Part shown: one piece after another, positions 27,402 to 35,799 of the stretch
Position numbering within the stretch: position 1 is the stretch's first letter
Layout of the letters: each line of letters starts with the position of its first letter
NCBI GenBank assembly: GCA_002452335.1
Contig: DKFJ01000003.1
Span: 24,735-88,734 of the forward strand
DNA: 64,000 bases
Source: Deferribacteraceae bacterium UBA6799
GTDB lineage: Bacteria > Chrysiogenota > Deferribacteres > Deferribacterales > Geovibrionaceae
Direction: 5' to 3'
Made by a program: the position numbers and the translations under genes
Notes under the pieces: model-generated
Databases searched by the model: none
Told to the model about the DNA's origin: nothing
Seen by the model: the letters and a program-made list of their open reading frames with translations, nothing else

Positions 27402-28310
27402 TCACAAAACCAGTCTTTTTATTAACATTTCCATGTCATCCGGCATGGGTGATACGAACTCCATTTTCTCTCCGGAAAAGGGGTCTGTAAAGCCCAGCCT
27501 GTGGGAGTGCAGAGCCTGTCTATCTATCTTGAGACTAAGGGAATTTTTATTACCATACACCTTGTCTCCGGCAACGGGAAAACCCAGGTGACTCATATGC
27601 ACCCTGATCTGGTGTGTACGCCCCGTATATATTTTAACTTCTGCCAAAAAAGCGCCCTTCAGCCGTTTTAGAACAGTGATTTCACTTTTAGCATAGCGCC
27701 CGTTTTCGGTCACGGACATCTTTTTTCTGTCCTTAATATGCCGCCCCACCGGAGCCTCCACAACTATATGGTCGAACTTCGGATTTCCCCAGCAGACAGC
27801 CAGATAGCTTTTGTTCACCTCTCTGCCGGCGAACAGCCCGGAGAGCTTCTCTCTGGCGGTTCTGTTCTTCGCCACCAGAAGAATTCCGGACGTGTCCTTG
27901 TCCAGCCTGTGCACTATCCCCGGACGAACGTCGTTGTCGTCCCTGATATCGAACCTGTGGAGCAGACCGTTCACTATCGTGTCGTCACCCGTTCCGGCGG
28001 CGGGGTGTACTGTTATCCCGGCCGGTTTGTCTATAACGGCATATTCGCCGCATTCGTATATGACGGAAATGTCCATCTCTCTGGGTGTCAGATCGGGGAT
28101 CTTTTCCGCCGGAACCTTTATATCCAGCACATCGCCTGCGCTGATTTTATATTTTTTTTCTTTCAGAACGCCGTTCACTAAAACATGCCCCTCTGATATG
28201 AGCCTTTCCGCATGGGATCTGGAAATATCCGTCACGGCAGAGATATAGGAGTCGAGCCTCTTGCCGCCCTCCTCCGCAGTGATAGTGTATTCCTTTTCAA
28301 AACCAGCCAT
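27402..28310 (-). CDS. rluD: Ribosomal large subunit pseudouridine synthase RluD-like
   Basis: This 302-residue RluA-family enzyme has an N-terminal S4 RNA-binding domain (GKRLDSYISAVTDISRSHAERLISEGHVLVNG). The catalytic motif is HRLDKDTSGILLVAK, with the nucleophilic Asp. TGRTHQIRVHMSHLGFPVAGDKVYG follows. It probably modifies 23S rRNA; the exact site is not decidable here. The start at 28310 is chosen because a putative -10 element covers the longer in-frame ATG at 28343. No strong Shine-Dalgarno is visible. Confidence 0.92.
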   Translation of the reverse strand: MAGFEKEYTITAEEGGKRLDSYISAVTDISRSHAERLISEGHVLVNGVLKEKKYKISAGDVLDIKVPAEKIPDLTPREMDISVIYECGEYAVIDKPAGITVHPAAGTGDDTIVNGLLHRFDIRDDNDVRPGIVHRLDKDTSGILLVAKNRTAREKLSGLFAGREVNKSYLAVCWGNPKFDHIVVEAPVGRHIKDRKKMSVTENGRYAKSEITVLKRLKGAFLAEVKIYTGRTHQIRVHMSHLGFPVAGDKVYGNKNSLSLKIDRQALHSHRLGFTDPFSGEKMEFVSPMPDDMEMLIKRLVL

Positions 28311-28336
28311 AATTAATGATTTCCCTCTTAAAAGTA

Positions 28337-28365
28337 TTGACATATATATCCCGAGCGGATATAAG
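28337..28365 (+). promoter_or_regulatory. Sigma-70 promoter of rpsF operon
   Basis: TTGACA, 17 nt, TATAAG. It overlaps the divergent rluD promoter almost completely. Confidence 0.85.
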
Positions 28366-28371
28366 TTTCAA
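28343..28371 (-). promoter_or_regulatory. Putative rluD promoter, overlapping the rpsF promoter
   Basis: On the minus strand TTGAAA, 17 nt, TATATA. Its -10 lies in the spacer next to the rpsF -35, so the two polymerases could not occupy both sites together. Confidence 0.6.
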
Positions 28372-28428
28372 CCACCTTTGCTGTATATATATAAAATATA
28401 CGGCTATTTAATCCACGAAGGAGGATAT

Positions 28429-28878
28429 ATGAACACTTACGAAACCGTATTCATCGTCCGCCCCGACCTGCAGCAGGATGAGCTCGAAAAAGAGCTTGAG
28501 TTCTATAAGAACAACATCGAGCAGAACGGCGGAAAGATCATCAAGGTAGAAGCATGGGGCAGAGTTACTATGGCATATTCCATAGAGAACTACGCTGAAG
28601 GCTACTACTATCTTATCCAGTTTGAGGCTTCCGAAAACTATCCTGACGAGCTGACAATCCGTTACCGTTACAACGAAAACGTTCTCAGATTTGTCATTGT
28701 CGCCATCGATGAGAAAAAATTCAAACTCAATCCTAAAAAGGATACCGGCGCTAAACGTTTTGCCAAAAAACCCGGCGTCAGAAAACCCAGAGAAGATGAC
28801 GAGAAATCTGACTCTGACGATGTAGTGGTTGACGCGCCCGAGGGCGAAGAAACAACAGAAGAAGACTCAGCAGAATAA
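28429..28878 (+). CDS. rpsF: 30S ribosomal protein bS6
   Basis: This 149-residue protein has the bS6 core (about 1-105: YETVFIVRPDLQQDELEKELE, WGRVTMAYSIENYAEGYYYLIQFEA, IRYRYNENVLRF). After a basic stretch (KRFAKKPGVRKPR) the last 35 residues are almost all Glu/Asp with a few Val and Thr. Acidic bS6 tails are substrates of RimK glutamylation in E. coli; whether this one is modified is unknown. GGAGG lies just upstream. It heads rpsF-ssb-rpsR. Confidence 0.96.
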   Translation: MNTYETVFIVRPDLQQDELEKELEFYKNNIEQNGGKIIKVEAWGRVTMAYSIENYAEGYYYLIQFEASENYPDELTIRYRYNENVLRFVIVAIDEKKFKLNPKKDTGAKRFAKKPGVRKPREDDEKSDSDDVVVDAPEGEETTEEDSAE

Positions 28879-28896
28879 TTTCTGCGGGAGGATTTT

Positions 28897-29292
28897 ATGG
28901 GCTTCCTTAATAAAGTAATGCTGCTCGGAAATGTCACACGCAACCCCGAGGTTCGTTTTATCCCCGGACGTGATCTGCCTGTGGCAAAATTCGGACTGGC
29001 TGTTACTAGAAAGATGAAGGACAAGGAAGAAACATGCTTTATCGACATCGTCACTTTCGGCAAAACAGCCGAGATGTGCGGCGAATATGTTACTAAGGGC
29101 ATGCCCCTTCTGATTGAAGGCAGACTCCAGTACAGCACATGGGAAACAGAAGGACAGAAACGCTCCAAGCATGAGGTGGTCGCCGAAAACATTCAGTTCG
29201 TCTCCAGAAAAGACAGCAAGAGTGAATACGGCTCAGGAGCTTTCGATGTACCTTCAGCCGGTGCCATAGACGAAGACGATATTCCATTTTAG
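28897..29292 (+). CDS. ssb: Single-stranded DNA-binding protein
   Basis: This 131-residue protein has the OB-fold pattern MLLGNVTRNPEVRFIPGRDLPVAKFGLAV, IDIVTFGKTAEMCGEYVTKGMPLLIEGRLQYSTWE, and ends in the acidic tip DEDDIPF used to recruit partner proteins. The linker is short, so the protein is smaller than most SSBs (about 150-180). Position between rpsF and rpsR is standard. Confidence 0.95.
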   Translation: MGFLNKVMLLGNVTRNPEVRFIPGRDLPVAKFGLAVTRKMKDKEETCFIDIVTFGKTAEMCGEYVTKGMPLLIEGRLQYSTWETEGQKRSKHEVVAENIQFVSRKDSKSEYGSGAFDVPSAGAIDEDDIPF

Positions 29293-29303
29293 GAGGAAAG
29301 AAA

Positions 29304-29534
29304 ATGGCTGTTGTAAGACGCAAATTTCAGCGCAGAAAAGTATGCAAATTCTGCACAGAAGCTATAGATATTGACTACAAAGATGTTAAGCTGCTCCGCC
29401 AGTATGTCACTGAAAGAGGCAAAATAATGCCCAGAAGACTTACAGGCACATGCGCTAAGCACCAGAGAGCCCTCTCAACCGCTGTTAAGACTGCCAGAGT
29501 TATCGCTCTGCTGCCTTTCAGCCTCAACAGATAA
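29304..29534 (+). CDS. rpsR: 30S ribosomal protein bS18
   Basis: This 76-residue protein has the S18 core DYKDVKLLRQYVTERGKIMPRRLTGTCAKHQRALSTAVKTAR. Cys14, Cys17, Cys50 and His53 could form a zinc site, as in other zinc-containing bS18 versions. GGAGG precedes the start, and it is followed by a hairpin. Confidence 0.97.
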   Translation: MAVVRRKFQRRKVCKFCTEAIDIDYKDVKLLRQYVTERGKIMPRRLTGTCAKHQRALSTAVKTARVIALLPFSLNR

Positions 29535-29541
29535 TTTAATC

Positions 29542-29568
29542 GGGGAGGCTTTTGCCTCCCCTTTGTTT
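29542..29568 (+). terminator. Hairpin after rpsR (weak terminator or attenuator)
   Basis: GGGGAGGC and GCCTCCCC form an 8-bp stem around TTTT, but the following T-tract is broken (TTTGTTTAT). It lies just before the DUF2232 start, so readthrough at reduced level is likely. Confidence 0.65.
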
Positions 29569-29573
29569 ATACC

Positions 29574-30479
29574 ATGCAGTTTATACTCTATCCTTTAGCA
29601 TCAGTTCTTTTTTATGCCCTGATGGCGTTCGTGCCGCAGATAGGTCTCGTAACGGCTGTTTTTTCGCCGATGCTTCTCCTTCTGTACTTTGATCTGGGAA
29701 AAAGGAACCGATTCTCCGATCTCTATCTGGCGGGTCTGATCGCCGTTCTCGCCGGCATAGGTCCTGTTCTTGCCGGTTTTTATCTGATATCTGTTCTTGC
29801 GCCTGCGCTTTTCATCCACAGATATCTGAAATCAGGCAGACTGGAACCCTGGATACCTGCCGCCGTGACGCCCCTGCTGACGCTGGCGTCTGTGTTCATC
29901 GCCGTATATTTCTTCAGCTCCTACAGAAACGAAATGACCGACGTAGCGGAAAAAGCTCTCATAACCTTTCTGGATGCGGTAAAAGCGTCTAAGTCTCCTG
30001 TCGCCGGAGAGGATTACTTTCTGAAGGTCAGCTCCATGACCCGTGAGGCGGCGCTCTCTATCGTGCTCATATTCCCCGCGGTCAACTATGTATTCACAGC
30101 TTTCTCCGCGCATATCGCTCTCAACCTTTACGCGAAAATGAGAAGAATACAGCTTCCGAAATTCCGTCTGCCGGACAATCTGGTCTGGCTGCTGATAGCC
30201 GGATTTGCCCTGATATTCATCAAACAGGACATGACAAGGCACATCGGGCTGAATCTTATTATAATAATGATGACTCTGTACGCCTTTCAGGGTTTTGACA
30301 TCATGACGCACTGGATGATAAAACTCAGGATTTTTCCGATCATCAGAGCCATAATATTTGTCTTTATATTTTCCGAACCCCCAGCTATAATCCTCATTGC
30401 CCTGCTCGGACTTTTCAGCGTCTGGTTTAACCTGTACGGCAGGCAGCAGCCCCCTGAGGAGCAAAAACCATTAGACTGA
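29574..30479 (+). CDS. DUF2232 (YybS-like) membrane protein
   Basis: This 301-residue integral membrane protein has about eight helices and a soluble loop (about 115-155). It matches the DUF2232/YybS pattern and position, which is often next to rpsR/rplI; no rplI follows here. The function of the family is unknown. The ATG at 29574 has no clear Shine-Dalgarno and sits 6 nt after the rpsR hairpin, so translation may be weak. The CDF gene overlaps its end. Confidence 0.75.
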   Translation: MQFILYPLASVLFYALMAFVPQIGLVTAVFSPMLLLLYFDLGKRNRFSDLYLAGLIAVLAGIGPVLAGFYLISVLAPALFIHRYLKSGRLEPWIPAAVTPLLTLASVFIAVYFFSSYRNEMTDVAEKALITFLDAVKASKSPVAGEDYFLKVSSMTREAALSIVLIFPAVNYVFTAFSAHIALNLYAKMRRIQLPKFRLPDNLVWLLIAGFALIFIKQDMTRHIGLNLIIIMMTLYAFQGFDIMTHWMIKLRIFPIIRAIIFVFIFSEPPAIILIALLGLFSVWFNLYGRQQPPEEQKPLD

Positions 30480-31390
30480 CAAAACTTAACGCCACCAAGA
30501 TATCTATCGCCACGGCGGTGTTTCTTGCTGTTTTTAAGGCATTCGTGGGACTCTGGTCCGGCTCGCTGGCGGTGCTTTCATCCGCTTTCGACTCTATGCT
30601 GGACATCCTCTCTTCCACTATTAACTTCTTCGCCATCAAGGTCTCTATGAGTCCTCCGGATGAAAATCATCCATACGGACACAGCAAATTCGAGCCTCTG
30701 GCGGCTCAGATACAGTCTTTCATAATCCTGTTCTCCGGCGTTTTCATTCTTTATAAGGCTTATATAAACATCACTGACAAGACAGAGATAAAAGCCGTCG
30801 GCATAAACATAGCAGTAATGATAATAAGCATTATCATCACTCTGTTTCTGGTGGTCTTCCTGAAAAAAGCTGCCATCAGGCTGAACTCAACAGTGCTCCA
30901 TGCGGACAGCCTTCATTATAAAACAGATATCCTTAGCGGAGTTGGTGTTCTTTCCGCTTTAATAATTATTAAAATTACAGGTCTTCACATAATAGACGCT
31001 ATTGTCAGTGCCGTAATTGCGGTGTATATTATCTTTTCCGCTCTGCGGCTCAACCTTCAGGTCACCCGTGAACTGCTGGATCAGACTCTGCCTGAAGAGG
31101 ATATGCACATCCTCCGGGAGATTCTGGAGAGCCACAGCGATGAAATAGTAGAGGTGCACAACCTGCGCACCCGCTCCGCCGGAAACCTGCGTTTCATCGA
31201 CATGCATCTGGTGCTGTATAACAAAATGACCCTGAAAGAGGGCAATGATATCCGGGCGGATATCGAACAGAGAATAAAACGCGGCATAGAGAATGCCGAC
31301 GTGAACATATATATCGAACCCTGCAAGCCGGAGATGTGCCCAGACTGCACCATCTGCGAAGATCAGGGGCATGATAATAAGAAACCTTAG
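30470..31390 (+). CDS. Cation diffusion facilitator (CDF) transporter, probable AUU start
   Basis: This CDF family metal/proton antiporter is 306 residues if it starts at the ATT at 30470. TM2 has SAFDSMLDIL (DxxxD metal site) and TM5 has LHADSLHYKTDIL (HxxxD). The loop ENHPYGHSKFEPLA and the C-terminal cytoplasmic domain are typical of FieF-like exporters of Fe/Zn/Mn. The tail is Cys-rich (CKPEMCPDCTIC). GAGGAG lies 8 nt before the ATT, and the residues after it (RLTKLNATKISIATAV) match normal CDF N-termini. The first standard start, GTG at 30518, has no ribosome site and cuts into TM1. It overlaps the DUF2232 stop by 10 nt. Confidence 0.85.
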   Translation: MRLTKLNATKISIATAVFLAVFKAFVGLWSGSLAVLSSAFDSMLDILSSTINFFAIKVSMSPPDENHPYGHSKFEPLAAQIQSFIILFSGVFILYKAYINITDKTEIKAVGINIAVMIISIIITLFLVVFLKKAAIRLNSTVLHADSLHYKTDILSGVGVLSALIIIKITGLHIIDAIVSAVIAVYIIFSALRLNLQVTRELLDQTLPEEDMHILREILESHSDEIVEVHNLRTRSAGNLRFIDMHLVLYNKMTLKEGNDIRADIEQRIKRGIENADVNIYIEPCKPEMCPDCTICEDQGHDNKKP

Positions 31391-31400
31391 GGAGAAAACA

Positions 31401-32630
31401 ATGAGCCAGTTTATGGAGAACATGATTTCAGAAAGACTTGGCGGGAAGATGTTCGGAAAGGACACCACCATCTACAAGTTTGAAAAAATCAAAAGGGCTA
31501 AGCGTGCCGCTATGAAGGACAACCCCGGAGTTGAGCTCATAGATATGGGCGTTGGCGAGCCGGACGCTATGGCACATGACGAAGTGGTAAAGGTGCTTCA
31601 GCTGGAGGCTACCAAAAGAGAGAACAGATTCTATTCCGATAACGGTATAGACGAGTTCAAGATCGCCGCCGCTAACTATATGAAAAAGCGTTTCGGCGTG
31701 GAAATGGACCCCATGACACAGATCAACCACAGCATCGGTTCAAAACCCGCTCTGGCTATGATACCCATCTGCCTCATCAACCCCGGCGACGTGGCTATCA
31801 TGACTGTTCCCGGATATCCCGTTTCCGGAACGATCACAAAATATCTCGGCGGAGAAGTTTATAACGTGCCCCTGCTTCAGGAGAACAACTTCCTCCCCGT
31901 TCTGAAAGATATCCCCGATGATATCAAAAAGAGAGCCAAATTCTTCTACATGAACTACCCCAACAACCCCACAGGCGCTATAGCCACAAAAGAGTTCTAT
32001 CAGGAAGTGGTAAAATTCGCTAAGGAGAACGACATAGCTGTTATCTCCGACGCTGCCTACATAGAGCTGACATACGGCGAAGAGCCCCTTTCTTTCCTCA
32101 GCATAGAGGGCGCTATGGAAGTGGGTATAGAAATCCACTCACTCAGCAAGTCATACAACATGACAGGCTGGAGACTCGGATTCGTATGCGGTAACGAGCA
32201 CCTTGTGAAGGCGTTCGCCACAGTGAAGGACAACAACGATTCCGGTCAGTTCATCCCGATACAGAAAGCAGGATGCTACTGTCTGGAAAACCCAAAAATG
32301 ATAGAGACTACCAAACATAAATACGCCAGAAGGCTGAACATGCTGGCAAAAGTTCTGCGCAAACACGGATTCACAGTTAATGAGCCCAAGGGTTCATTCT
32401 ATCTGTATTTCGGAATCCCCAAAGCGACAGTCTCCGGACGCAAGTTCGAGAACGCTGAGCAGTTCTGCGATTTCCTCATCAGAGAAAAGCTGATCTCTTC
32501 CGTTCCGTGGGATGATGCCGGACATTTCCTGCGTTTCTCCGTCACCTTTGACGCCCCCACCACAGAGTCAGAGGAGAGGATAGCAAAAGTTATAGACGAG
32601 AGACTCTCCACAGAAACCTACATATTCTAA
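31401..32630 (+). CDS. dapL: LL-diaminopimelate aminotransferase
   Basis: This 409-residue class I PLP aminotransferase begins MSQFMENMISERLGGKMFGKDTTIYKFEKIKRAK and has IDMGVGEPD, YPNNPTGAI, the PLP lysine in SLSKSYNMTGWRLG, and FLRFSVTF. The N-terminal region matches DapL enzymes, which convert tetrahydrodipicolinate to LL-diaminopimelate in one step for lysine and peptidoglycan synthesis. Other aminotransferase activities cannot be excluded by eye. The ATG at 31401 has GGAG 8 nt upstream, overlapping the CDF coding end. A terminator follows. Confidence 0.85.
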   Translation: MSQFMENMISERLGGKMFGKDTTIYKFEKIKRAKRAAMKDNPGVELIDMGVGEPDAMAHDEVVKVLQLEATKRENRFYSDNGIDEFKIAAANYMKKRFGVEMDPMTQINHSIGSKPALAMIPICLINPGDVAIMTVPGYPVSGTITKYLGGEVYNVPLLQENNFLPVLKDIPDDIKKRAKFFYMNYPNNPTGAIATKEFYQEVVKFAKENDIAVISDAAYIELTYGEEPLSFLSIEGAMEVGIEIHSLSKSYNMTGWRLGFVCGNEHLVKAFATVKDNNDSGQFIPIQKAGCYCLENPKMIETTKHKYARRLNMLAKVLRKHGFTVNEPKGSFYLYFGIPKATVSGRKFENAEQFCDFLIREKLISSVPWDDAGHFLRFSVTFDAPTTESEERIAKVIDERLSTETYIF

Positions 32631-32634
32631 TCAT

Positions 32635-32664
32635 AAAAGCCCCGTGAAAACGGGGCTTTTTTTT
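32635..32664 (+). terminator. Terminator after dapL
   Basis: AAAAGCCCCG and CGGGGCTTTT form a 10-bp stem and are followed by a T-run. Confidence 0.93.
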
Positions 32665-32718
32665 GCCTCCTCGACATAATCGGGTGTAAAATCAGATATC
32701 ATACCAGGATGGTGATAT

Positions 32719-34383
32719 ATGAAAACTCTGTCATTATGCTTAACAGCTCTCCTGCTCTCATTCTTATGTGCTTCCGCCGCAGACACACATCTGAAAATAA
32801 TACATATGAACGATACCCACTCCTATCTGGAGCCTGTGATGACACAGACACATGACGCCGGGGGAGAAAAACAGACAGCCATAGGCGGCATGGATATCGC
32901 AGCCGGGTTGATCTCAGAGCTCAGAAAATCCTCGCCGGACAGCATGGTCCTCCATGCCGGAGACATGATACAGGGAACGATGTATTTCTCGCTTTTCAAC
33001 GGACAGCCGGACGCAGAGGTTCTCAGGCTGATAGGTTTCGACGCCGTCGCCATAGGCAATCACGATTTTGACAGGGGAGACGATCTGCTGGCTATGATGA
33101 TAGACAGTGTGGGCGCTCCTTTCATCAGCTCCAATGTAGTTCCACGCGCAGGCAATATTCTAAAGATCCGTGTCCGTCCCTATACTATAAAAACAATTGG
33201 CACGGAGCGGTACGGCATCATCGGCGTGACCACGGCGCAGAAGACCAAAAACAGCTCAAATCCTTCCAGTATGATTGATTTCCGTGATGAAACAAAGAGT
33301 ACGCAGAACTATATAGACGCCCTGAAAGCGAAGGGAATAGAAAAGATAATAGTCCTCAGCCACATCGGATATGAGGAGGATCTCCGTCTGGCAGCCTCGC
33401 TGACAGGTGTGGATGTGATAGTGGGCGGAGATTCCCACTCACTTCTTGGCGATTTCTCTTATCTGGGTCTGGTGTCTGACGGAGCTTACCCGTCAACAGC
33501 GGTGAACAGAGACGGGGACAAGGTCTGTGTGGTTCAGGCATGGAGTTTCGGCAGGGCAGTGGGAGAACTCGACGTGACATTTAACGGCAGCAGAGTCGCT
33601 GACTGTAACGGAGCCACTCATCTGGTTCTGGAGTCATCGGCTGTACCGGACGCTAATGTTACGGCTGTGATAAAAACATTCAGAGACCAGATAGAGACAG
33701 TTAAGCAGACAGAGACCGGACAGGTGTCCGCTGACATCCTCCATTCCCGTGTGCCTGAGCATCCGGAGGAGGGAGTGACTCTGCCTCTTGGTTCGGACGC
33801 TGTGCCGGCAGTCGCCAGAGCTTTTTATATTATGAACAGAACGGCGGATCTGGTTCTGCTGAATGCCGGTTCTGTGAGAGGCAGCATACCGAAAGGACCC
33901 ATGTCTATCGGCAGTATCTATTCTCTGATGCCCTACGGCAACACGCTGTATGAGACGCAGGCCGCCGGGTCAGACATCAGGGCGGCTCTGGAGGGCTCCC
34001 TCGACTATATCGCCGAGCAGAACTCTGACGGAGCTTTTCCATACGGATACGGCATACGTTATGACATAGACGCATCCAAGCCGTCCGGTGAAAGATTTTT
34101 TAACATAGAGATAAAAGACAGGGAAACAGGAGAATGGAAACCTCTGGAACCTGAAAGAAAATACAAAACGGTCACCATATCATATCTGATATCAGGTAAA
34201 AACGGGTACGAGCGCCTCGCCGGCTCTGATAAGGGTGTTAACACCTATACAACTGACGCCGACACGTTCATTAACTTTATGAATCTGCTGACAAAACACG
34301 AACGTCAGCTGACGCCTGTGCTCAGGGAAGATCATCCGGTGAAGAGCTATATCAGCACTCCGGACGAAAGTGATAAGTTATGA
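32719..34383 (+). CDS. Exported 5'-nucleotidase/UshA family phosphoesterase
   Basis: This 554-residue periplasmic enzyme has a signal peptide (about 1-20). The metallophosphatase domain has the metal ligands in HMNDTHSYLEP, GDMIQGT, GNHDFDRG, SHIGYEED and GGDSHS. The C-terminal 5'-nucleotidase domain has LNAGSVRGSIPKG and ALEGSLDYIA. The family hydrolyses nucleotides or UDP-sugars in the periplasm for salvage. GGTGATAT precedes the ATG. It is transcribed alone and its stop overlaps the convergent dnaA stop by 6 nt. Confidence 0.9.
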   Translation: MKTLSLCLTALLLSFLCASAADTHLKIIHMNDTHSYLEPVMTQTHDAGGEKQTAIGGMDIAAGLISELRKSSPDSMVLHAGDMIQGTMYFSLFNGQPDAEVLRLIGFDAVAIGNHDFDRGDDLLAMMIDSVGAPFISSNVVPRAGNILKIRVRPYTIKTIGTERYGIIGVTTAQKTKNSSNPSSMIDFRDETKSTQNYIDALKAKGIEKIIVLSHIGYEEDLRLAASLTGVDVIVGGDSHSLLGDFSYLGLVSDGAYPSTAVNRDGDKVCVVQAWSFGRAVGELDVTFNGSRVADCNGATHLVLESSAVPDANVTAVIKTFRDQIETVKQTETGQVSADILHSRVPEHPEEGVTLPLGSDAVPAVARAFYIMNRTADLVLLNAGSVRGSIPKGPMSIGSIYSLMPYGNTLYETQAAGSDIRAALEGSLDYIAEQNSDGAFPYGYGIRYDIDASKPSGERFFNIEIKDRETGEWKPLEPERKYKTVTISYLISGKNGYERLAGSDKGVNTYTTDADTFINFMNLLTKHERQLTPVLREDHPVKSYISTPDESDKL

Positions 34384-35712
34384 ATAGAGTTCTTTCTCTA
34401 TGGTGCTGATGATCAGCTGAATCTCTCTGCTCTCTTTGTTCTTGTCGCCGATGGAATTAACGGCATGCAGAACAGTGGAGTGATCGCGTCCGCCGAACAG
34501 AGCGCCTATCTCCTGAAGAGACAGGTTCATCTTCTCTCTCAGCATATACATAGCCACCTGACGGGGCATGGAGATGCTCTTTGTGCGTTTTTTCGATTTC
34601 ATATCCGCCAGCTTCACGTTGAAATATTTTGTGACGGCGTCAATGATATCGTCAGAGGATACGGCTCTGTCCTTCTTCACCAGAAATTTTTCCAGCGCAG
34701 ACTGAGCAAGATCTATCGTGAGACCCCTCTTGTGAAAGGATGAAAAAGCGCTTAAGCGCACCAGAGCGCCTATCAGCTCTCTGATATTCTCGGTCACCAG
34801 ATTCTGCGCCATGAACAGAGCTACCTCGCTGGGCAGGTTCAGCCCCATGTGCTCGGCACGTTTGATGAGAATAGCTGTCTTCTCCTCTATGCTGGGTGGC
34901 TGGATATCTGCTATGAGTCCCCATGAAAAGCGGCTCTTGAGCCTCTCCTCCATCTCGGGAATCTCAGCCGGAGTCTTGTCGCTGGTGATGATTATCTGCT
35001 TCTGATTATCATACAAGGCGTTGAATGTATTGAAAAATTCCTCTGTGCTTCTCTGTTTGCCCGCCAGAAACTGAACGTCGTCGAAAAGCATCAGGTCGAT
35101 ATTTCTGTATTTGTTCTGGAACTCGTCCATCTTTTTCATCCGGATGGCGTTAATCATTTCGTTGGTAAAGGTTTCGCTGGTGCAGTAGAGCACCTTCATC
35201 TTGGGAAATTTTTCCAGAATCCTGTTGCCCACGCCGTGCATCATGTGGGTCTTACCAAGCCCCACCCCGCCGTAAATAAAGAGCGGATTATACTGCATGA
35301 ACTGTCCCTCGGAAACAGCCTGGCATGCGGCGTAAGCGAACTCGTTAGAGTTTCCCGCGACAAAATTCTCGAAGGTATAGTCTTTGTTGAGATTGGTTCC
35401 GTTCTTGGGCATCTGAATGAACGTGCCGGATGGTACGCTTGCGCCCTCGACAGCCTGCGGTTTTTTCTCCAGACCAACGATGATGGACACATCAGCGTCT
35501 ATTGTCAGGTTTTCTTTAAAGACTTTTTTGATAACTGACAGATACTTGTTGTCCGCCCACTGCTTATAGAACTTATTAGGTGCGCTCAATGTGATCATAT
35601 CGCCCCTGAGCTCCGCTATAGACAGCGGCTCCAGCCATATCTTGACCACCTGTTCGTCCAGTTCTTTACGCAGGTACTTCAGTACCTCTTCCCAGATCCC
35701 GCTTTCGTCCAT
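34378..35712 (-). CDS. dnaA: Chromosomal replication initiator DnaA
   Basis: This 444-residue protein has all four DnaA domains. Domain I (about 1-85) interacts with helicase and a short linker follows. AAA+ domain III begins YTFENFVAGNSNEFAYAACQAV, with Walker A GGVGLGKTHMMHG and Walker B LMLFDDVQFLAGK. Domain IV carries the DnaA-box helix GGRDHSTVLHAVNSI. The length is typical. It is not followed by dnaN/recF nor adjacent to rpmH, which lies 28 kb away. An extended -10 promoter is upstream. Confidence 0.98.
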   Translation of the reverse strand: MDESGIWEEVLKYLRKELDEQVVKIWLEPLSIAELRGDMITLSAPNKFYKQWADNKYLSVIKKVFKENLTIDADVSIIVGLEKKPQAVEGASVPSGTFIQMPKNGTNLNKDYTFENFVAGNSNEFAYAACQAVSEGQFMQYNPLFIYGGVGLGKTHMMHGVGNRILEKFPKMKVLYCTSETFTNEMINAIRMKKMDEFQNKYRNIDLMLFDDVQFLAGKQRSTEEFFNTFNALYDNQKQIIITSDKTPAEIPEMEERLKSRFSWGLIADIQPPSIEEKTAILIKRAEHMGLNLPSEVALFMAQNLVTENIRELIGALVRLSAFSSFHKRGLTIDLAQSALEKFLVKKDRAVSSDDIIDAVTKYFNVKLADMKSKKRTKSISMPRQVAMYMLREKMNLSLQEIGALFGGRDHSTVLHAVNSIGDKNKESREIQLIISTIEKELYS

Positions 35713-35745
35713 GTACCTTTAATCCCTTAAATAAGATAAAGGTGT

Positions 35746-35754
35746 ATTGTATCA
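35746..35754 (-). promoter_or_regulatory. Extended -10 promoter of dnaA
   Basis: The minus strand reads TGATACAAT, an extended -10 element (TGnTAnAAT), about 34 nt upstream of the dnaA ATG. No good -35 is seen at 17 nt, and no consensus DnaA box is found in this 87-nt gap. Confidence 0.5.
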
Positions 35755-35799
35755 GAAATGCGGCTGAATGTACACCTGTTCAAATTAAAATTTTTGAAT

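Noticed and set aside
30518..31390. GTG 30518 as start of the CDF gene
   Set aside because: It has no Shine-Dalgarno and removes 16 residues that match normal CDF N-termini; ATT 30470 is better supported.
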